Below, in pieces: positions 60,807 through 64,000 of a stretch of DNA of 64,000 nt. The notes under the pieces were generated by a model, which saw only the letters and a list, made by a program, of their open reading frames with translations, was not told the origin of the DNA and did no database searches. A program made the translations under genes and the position numbers. Origin of the DNA: JAHELQ01 sp964491915 (GTDB lineage Bacteria; Acidobacteriota; Aminicenantia; UBA2199); the NCBI GenBank assembly GCA_964491915.1, contig CAZBHS010000019.1, positions 26,679-90,678 on the forward strand, written 5' to 3'. Each line of letters opens with the position of its first letter. Position 1 is the first letter of the stretch.

Positions 60807-61366
60807 ATGCCAAGAACGAAACGATTGAAAGTCAAGGGCGAGATCGCCCACTATCACATTATGTCGAGAACCGTCGGCCAACAATTTTTGTTGGGAGATA
60901 CCGAAAAAGAGATATTGGTTCAGATTATCCGCTATTTTTCGAGAATGTATTTCATCAAAATGAACGCCTATTGTATCATGAGCAATCACTTCCATCTGGT
61001 GATCAGATCGCTCCCCAATCGCATGTACAGCGACAAAGAAGTCATACGGCGCATTCACACGTTTATCAATAAAAAAAAGAAGGGCCGCAAGAAAAAAACG
61101 CAGCGGGACATCAGCCCCGAGGAGATTCTCGAGGCCCGAAAAAAGCTCGAAGACATCTCGGAATTCTGCCGCTCCTTCAAGCAGACCTTTTCGTGCTGGT
61201 AAAACAGAATCCACAATCGCACCGGCTACTTTTGGGGCGCGCGTTTCAAGAACACATTGCTGGAAACCGGCGATAGTATCCAGCGGTGCTGCGCCTATAT
61301 CGAACTGAATCCAGTGCGGGCGGGCATTGTCCAGAAGCCGGAATCGTACCGCTGGGGAAAAACCCC
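60807..61366 (+). pseudogene. REP-associated tyrosine transposase (RAYT), broken by in-frame stop
   Basis: An IS200-like Y1 transposase (TnpA_REP). MPRTKRLKVKGEIAHYHIMSRT opens it, the metal-binding HUH is NHFHLV, and the helix after it holds the catalytic region. At 61200-61202 a TAA stands where the family has tyrosine (FSCW-stop-NRIHNRTGYFWGARF). The frame then continues intact through ELNPVRAGIVQKPESYRW. One base change would restore it, so the loss is recent or could be a sequencing error. AGGAG precedes ATG 60807. REP-like sequences flank the gene. Confidence 0.85.
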
Positions 61367-61368
61367 AC

Positions 61369-61381
61369 GCACCTGTCCCTC
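61369..61381 (-). repeat. REP-like core, inverted copy at the end of the transposase relic
   Basis: On the minus strand it reads GAGGGACAGGTGC, matching the core of copy A (AGGGGACAGGCAC) with two changes. It marks the 3' limit of the RAYT relic. Confidence 0.55.
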
Positions 61382-61398
61382 AAGTTTTCACAAAATAC

Positions 61399-61427
61399 TT
61401 GACACTACCGGGAACTTTTTTTTAATA
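61399..61427 (+). promoter_or_regulatory. Possible promoter for the fused DUF4342/S9 peptidase transcript
   Basis: TTGACA (61399-61404), 17 bases, TTAATA (61422-61427). The -35 is perfect and the -10 poor. It lies before the GGAGG at 61451. Confidence 0.42.
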
Positions 61428-61460
61428 GTTACGTGTATTAAGTATGAAGCGGAGGAAACA

Positions 61461-61559
61461 TTGACAATATCAACCAAGGAAGAATTTAAATTATCCGGTC
61501 ACAAACTGATCGAGAAGGTTAAAGAATTAATTCATGAAGGCAACATGTGTAGATTAATG
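61461..61559 (+). pseudogene. Truncated DUF4342 segment joined in frame to the S9 peptidase
   Basis: From a TTG at 61461 with GGAGG five bases upstream, the frame reads KEEFKLSGHKLIEKVKELIHEGN, the N-terminal core of DUF4342 proteins. After NMCRLMIK it runs without a stop into the S9 peptidase signal peptide (SFLIWFIVIF). The rest of DUF4342 is missing, so this is a relic joined by recombination at about 61557. Confidence 0.6.
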
Positions 61560-63533
61560 ATTAAATCTTTTTTGATTTGGTTTATAGTGATTTTTGCAAT
61601 AGGCTCAGTTAACTCTAATCTGTTCAGTCAAACTAACAAAAAGGATTTTGATTGGAATGATTACCAAAAAAATGCAACTTATTTGAGTAACCTTCAATGC
61701 TCGCCAGATGGAAATCATATACTCTACTCAACAAAAAATGCAGATTTTGATGAAAATAAATGGGATATAAAATATCATTTAATGAACATCTCAAATAAGA
61801 AAGATTCCATTTTGCAGTTTGATCAAAAAGGTGTTAGAGGAATTAAATGGTCTCCTTCCGGAAAATACTTATCTTATTTAGCTTCTAAAGATGGCAAAAG
61901 CCAAATATTTATTCAAGATATTTCAACTGGAAAGGCAAAAGCAATTAGTAATCATTCTACAAGTATTTCAAGTTTTTTTTGGAGTCATGATGAATCTAAA
62001 ATAGCTTTTATTGCTAGAGATCCTGCTATTGAAAAAGAGGAGTCTGAAAAATTTATTACAGCATTTGAAGTCGGGCCACAAGGCTATCTAAGTGACCATC
62101 AATACTTACCCTCTCACCTGTACATACTAGATGTTAAAAATGAAAAAATAGAACGATTAACAAAAGGAGATTGGACTATTAACTCTGGAATAAGCTGGTC
62201 ACTAAATGATGAAAAACTTGTATTTACTAAAAAAGCAGATGCTTATTGGTCTCGCTGGAATAAATCTGAAATTATGCTTTATGAATTAACATCTAATTCT
62301 TTAACTCCTCTTACCAAAAACAACACATATGAATTTGGGCCCGAATTTACTCCAAAGAAGAATCACCTTTTATATTGGTATAAAACGGATAAAAACCCAG
62401 CAGGTATAACGGATTTGTATATAAGAAAAAAAAATGGAATCTCCATAAACATTAGCTCCTCAATAGATAGAAACATAACGTCATATAAATGGCTCAGTTC
62501 CAACAATGAAATTCTTGCTTATGGTGCAGATGGTACTACAGATGCTGTTTGGATTATTTCTCTTGATGGCAAAGTTAGAAAAGCATCTTTCAGCAATACT
62601 TTTGTGATTTCAAGTTTAACTATCAATAAAAAAGGAGAAATAGTATTAATTGGTTCTAAAGGAAATCAACCAAGGGAATTATTTTATCTTAAAGATCATT
62701 CCTCTGCACCAATTCAAATCAGCCACTACCATGACACTTTCAAAAACATGAAATTGGGGAAAGTTGAATCTATAGAATGGGAAACGGATCTAAATATAAC
62801 CACAGATGGTATTGTAACTTATCCACCTAATTTTACAGCAAGTAAAAAGTATCCATTGGTATTATACATTCATGGAGGCCCAGTTTCCTCATCAAGGGAG
62901 TCTTTCAGTTCTTTGGCACAAGAGATGGCAAGAAATGGCTGGATTGTTTTTCAGCCGAATTATCGAGGCAGTGACAATAAGGGTGACAAATTTCAAGAAG
63001 CAATTCAGAATGATGGTTGCGAGGGACCTGGTAGAGATATAATGGCAGGCATTGAGAAGTTAAAATTAAAAGGATATATAGATGAAACCAAAATAGCTGT
63101 TTCAGGTTGGTCTTATGGCGGTTGCATGACAGCCTGGTTAATTGGTAGATATCCAGATGTATGGAAGGTGGCGGTGGCTGGAGCTGCTGGAATCGATTTT
63201 ACAGATATGACGAGTCTGAGTAATATGAATCTTACCTTACGTCACGCCATTGCAAATTCACCATGGGTCGGAGATAATTACAAAATTCATTACGATATGT
63301 CTCCATTAAAAAATCTTTCTAAGATTAAAACCCCAACGTTAGTGATGTCAAAAGTCGAAGATCAAGTAGTGGCTGTTACCGGGTCTTATAAACTATATCA
63401 TGCTTTATTAGCAAACAATATCCCTGTAAAATTCATTGCTTATCCTGGAGGCGGTCATTTTCCTTCAGATCCAGTAAATAGTAAAGATGTTTATGATAGG
63501 TGGATTAGTTGGTTAAAAAAATATTTAGACTAA
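61545..63533 (+). CDS. S9 family prolyl oligopeptidase-like peptidase, secreted
   Basis: A 662-residue alpha/beta hydrolase peptidase. A hydrophobic signal (SFLIWFIVIFAIGSV) comes first. A TolB-like beta-propeller follows (residues about 40-390), with SPDGNHILY and SPSGKYLSYL. The catalytic domain has HGGPVSSSRESF for the oxyanion region, Ser in GWSYGG near residue 523, Asp in VEDQVV near 605 and His in GGGHFP near 636. Upstream of 61545 the frame carries a DUF4342 relic. ATG 61545 has AAGG four bases before it, and ATG 61557 is an alternative. The gene is clearly AT-rich against its surroundings, so it is probably acquired. Confidence 0.85.
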   Translation: MCRLMIKSFLIWFIVIFAIGSVNSNLFSQTNKKDFDWNDYQKNATYLSNLQCSPDGNHILYSTKNADFDENKWDIKYHLMNISNKKDSILQFDQKGVRGIKWSPSGKYLSYLASKDGKSQIFIQDISTGKAKAISNHSTSISSFFWSHDESKIAFIARDPAIEKEESEKFITAFEVGPQGYLSDHQYLPSHLYILDVKNEKIERLTKGDWTINSGISWSLNDEKLVFTKKADAYWSRWNKSEIMLYELTSNSLTPLTKNNTYEFGPEFTPKKNHLLYWYKTDKNPAGITDLYIRKKNGISINISSSIDRNITSYKWLSSNNEILAYGADGTTDAVWIISLDGKVRKASFSNTFVISSLTINKKGEIVLIGSKGNQPRELFYLKDHSSAPIQISHYHDTFKNMKLGKVESIEWETDLNITTDGIVTYPPNFTASKKYPLVLYIHGGPVSSSRESFSSLAQEMARNGWIVFQPNYRGSDNKGDKFQEAIQNDGCEGPGRDIMAGIEKLKLKGYIDETKIAVSGWSYGGCMTAWLIGRYPDVWKVAVAGAAGIDFTDMTSLSNMNLTLRHAIANSPWVGDNYKIHYDMSPLKNLSKIKTPTLVMSKVEDQVVAVTGSYKLYHALLANNIPVKFIAYPGGGHFPSDPVNSKDVYDRWISWLKKYLD

Positions 63534-63584
63534 AAACTACTACCAACAACGTGTATAAAACATAACAAATACATGCTGCTAGTG

Positions 63585-63621
63585 TATAAGGGATTCAGGG
63601 GACAGGCGCATCCGATTTTCT
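63585..63621 (+). repeat. REP-like direct repeat, copy B
   Basis: It matches copy A (60555-60593) from TATAAGGGA through CAGGGGACAGGC to CCGATTTTCT, with a two-base deletion and a few changes. It lies in the same orientation. The two bracket the transposase relic and the S9 peptidase, about 3 kb apart. Confidence 0.8.
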
Positions 63622-63657
63622 TTTGTTGGATTTGAAAAAAGCAGTACATTCACTTGA

Positions 63658-63727
63658 GACACCACATCTGAGGATCCGGAATTGGGTATCGAGTTCTCGC
63701 CGGACGGACAAAAAGTGTTATACGTAC
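63658..63727 (+). pseudogene. Relic of a TolB/PD40 propeller gene
   Basis: One frame reads ELGIEFSPDGQKVLYV, which is a clear PD40/TolB propeller repeat. It is preceded by a TGA at 63655, has no start, and soon turns into unrelated sequence. Base composition is not AT-rich, so it is not simply a piece of the neighbouring S9 peptidase. Confidence 0.55.
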
Positions 63728-63738
63728 CTGTCACCTGG
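63724..63738 (-). repeat. REP-like core, inverted copy near copy B
   Basis: On the minus strand it reads CCAGGTGACAGGTAC, keeping the GACAGG core. Together with copy B in the opposite orientation about 100 bases away it could form a REPIN-like pair. The match is short. Confidence 0.45.
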
Positions 63739-63803
63739 TTTTTTTCCATTTCAATAATTTGTCGGCTTAAACAAAACAAAATAAAATCTTTAGATCCAGG
63801 ATA

Positions 63804-63832
63804 TTGAAAATTTTGCCCCCATTCATTATACT
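63804..63832 (+). promoter_or_regulatory. Promoter for the gene at the right edge
   Basis: TTGAAA (63804-63809), 17 bases, TATACT (63827-63832). The transcript would start near 63839, about 77 bases before ATG 63916. Confidence 0.6.
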
Positions 63833-63915
63833 ATTCTCGCTACCTCCATTAATAATCACCATTAACTGGAAACCATAGCAACCAAACTAACGTTCCACCC
63901 ATAAAGGAGGCTTTC

Positions 63916-64000
63916 ATGACTTGCCCAAAGATCCGCCCAATCATAGGATCTATCCTATTATTCAGCATCATCGCATTATTCCTTCCCATCCATCTATTCG
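63916..64000 (+). CDS. Partial gene, exported or membrane protein (cut by window end)
   Basis: The first 28 codons of a gene that runs off the right edge. AAAGGAGG (63903-63910) lies five bases before the ATG. The start reads MTCPKIRPIIGSILLFSIIA and continues hydrophobic, so it is a signal peptide or first membrane helix. Nothing more can be said about the product. Confidence 0.65.
   Translation, partial: MTCPKIRPIIGSILLFSIIALFLPIHLF

Larger units (their letters stand above)
63534..63915. other. Intergenic region with REP-like copies and a propeller relic
   Basis: This 380-base stretch holds REP-like copy B (63585-63621), a short piece of propeller coding sequence (63658-63727), an inverted REP-like core (63724-63738) and a promoter at 63804-63832. 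I see no full gene in it. Confidence 0.7.

Overview
The window is 64 kb of bacterial chromosome, densely coding, with one 10-base assembly gap at 18112-18121. It carries four-subunit pyruvate:ferredoxin oxidoreductase genes, an MglA/roadblock pair, large two-component hybrid sensors with periplasmic propellers, lipoprotein and signal-peptide proteins, RNase Y, and the cluster thrS-infC-rpmI-rplT-pheST-zapB-zapA-rny-ymdB. This points to an uncultured, Gram-negative-type anaerobe. The gene order resembles Acidobacteriota and Candidatus Aminicenantes, but that placement is recalled, not searched, and is low confidence. Many promoters fit TTGaca-17-TAcaaT, so a sigma-70 type consensus is visible across the window.

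Layout. 0-20 kb: envelope and metabolic genes, mostly short units on both strands. These include a CDP-alcohol phosphatidyltransferase, a Sir2/flippase pair, a divergent pair (DUF5107-TPR and DUF6067) whose promoters share one -35 box, DoxX, a lipoprotein, PilZ, an M20 peptidase, a cytosolic HtrA-like protease with a partner protein, SixA, an SDR, a class V aminotransferase and an SLC13 transporter. 20-28 kb: an EF-hand protein, a small conserved protein with a 1322-residue hybrid sensor kinase, PlsC, an RRM protein, an FKBP and a methyltransferase-like protein. 27.9-36.6 kb: tRNA-Ser, SRP RNA, then a tightly packed run dnaX-ebfC-recR-porGDAB-roadblock-mglA-leuCD. 36.7-46.9 kb: HU, tRNA-Val, then thrS through rny-ymdB and an EFR1-type ferredoxin protein that appears to begin at a non-ATG codon. 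47-55 kb: a hybrid kinase lacking its sensor part, a phosphomannomutase, a repeat-rich surface protein and a large kinase-like membrane protein.

55.2-64 kb is accessory. It holds a 21-bp tandem array, a small protein gene, a GNAT gene, and a visibly AT-rich two-gene operon made of a nucleoid-associated (NA37/YejK-like) protein and a C-terminally membrane-anchored protein. This operon is the best candidate here for an undescribed system, possibly defensive. It is followed by a broken REP-associated transposase, a truncated DUF4342 segment fused in frame to an AT-rich S9 peptidase, and REP-like repeats that bracket this segment. A new gene starts at the right edge.

Working together: the long central run would place replication/recombination factors, pyruvate oxidation, a Ras-like GTPase switch and an aconitase-family enzyme in one transcript. 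The next run combines translation factors, cell-division proteins and RNA decay. Unusual domain losses occur in ThrRS (partial TGS) and PheT (no EMAP domain).
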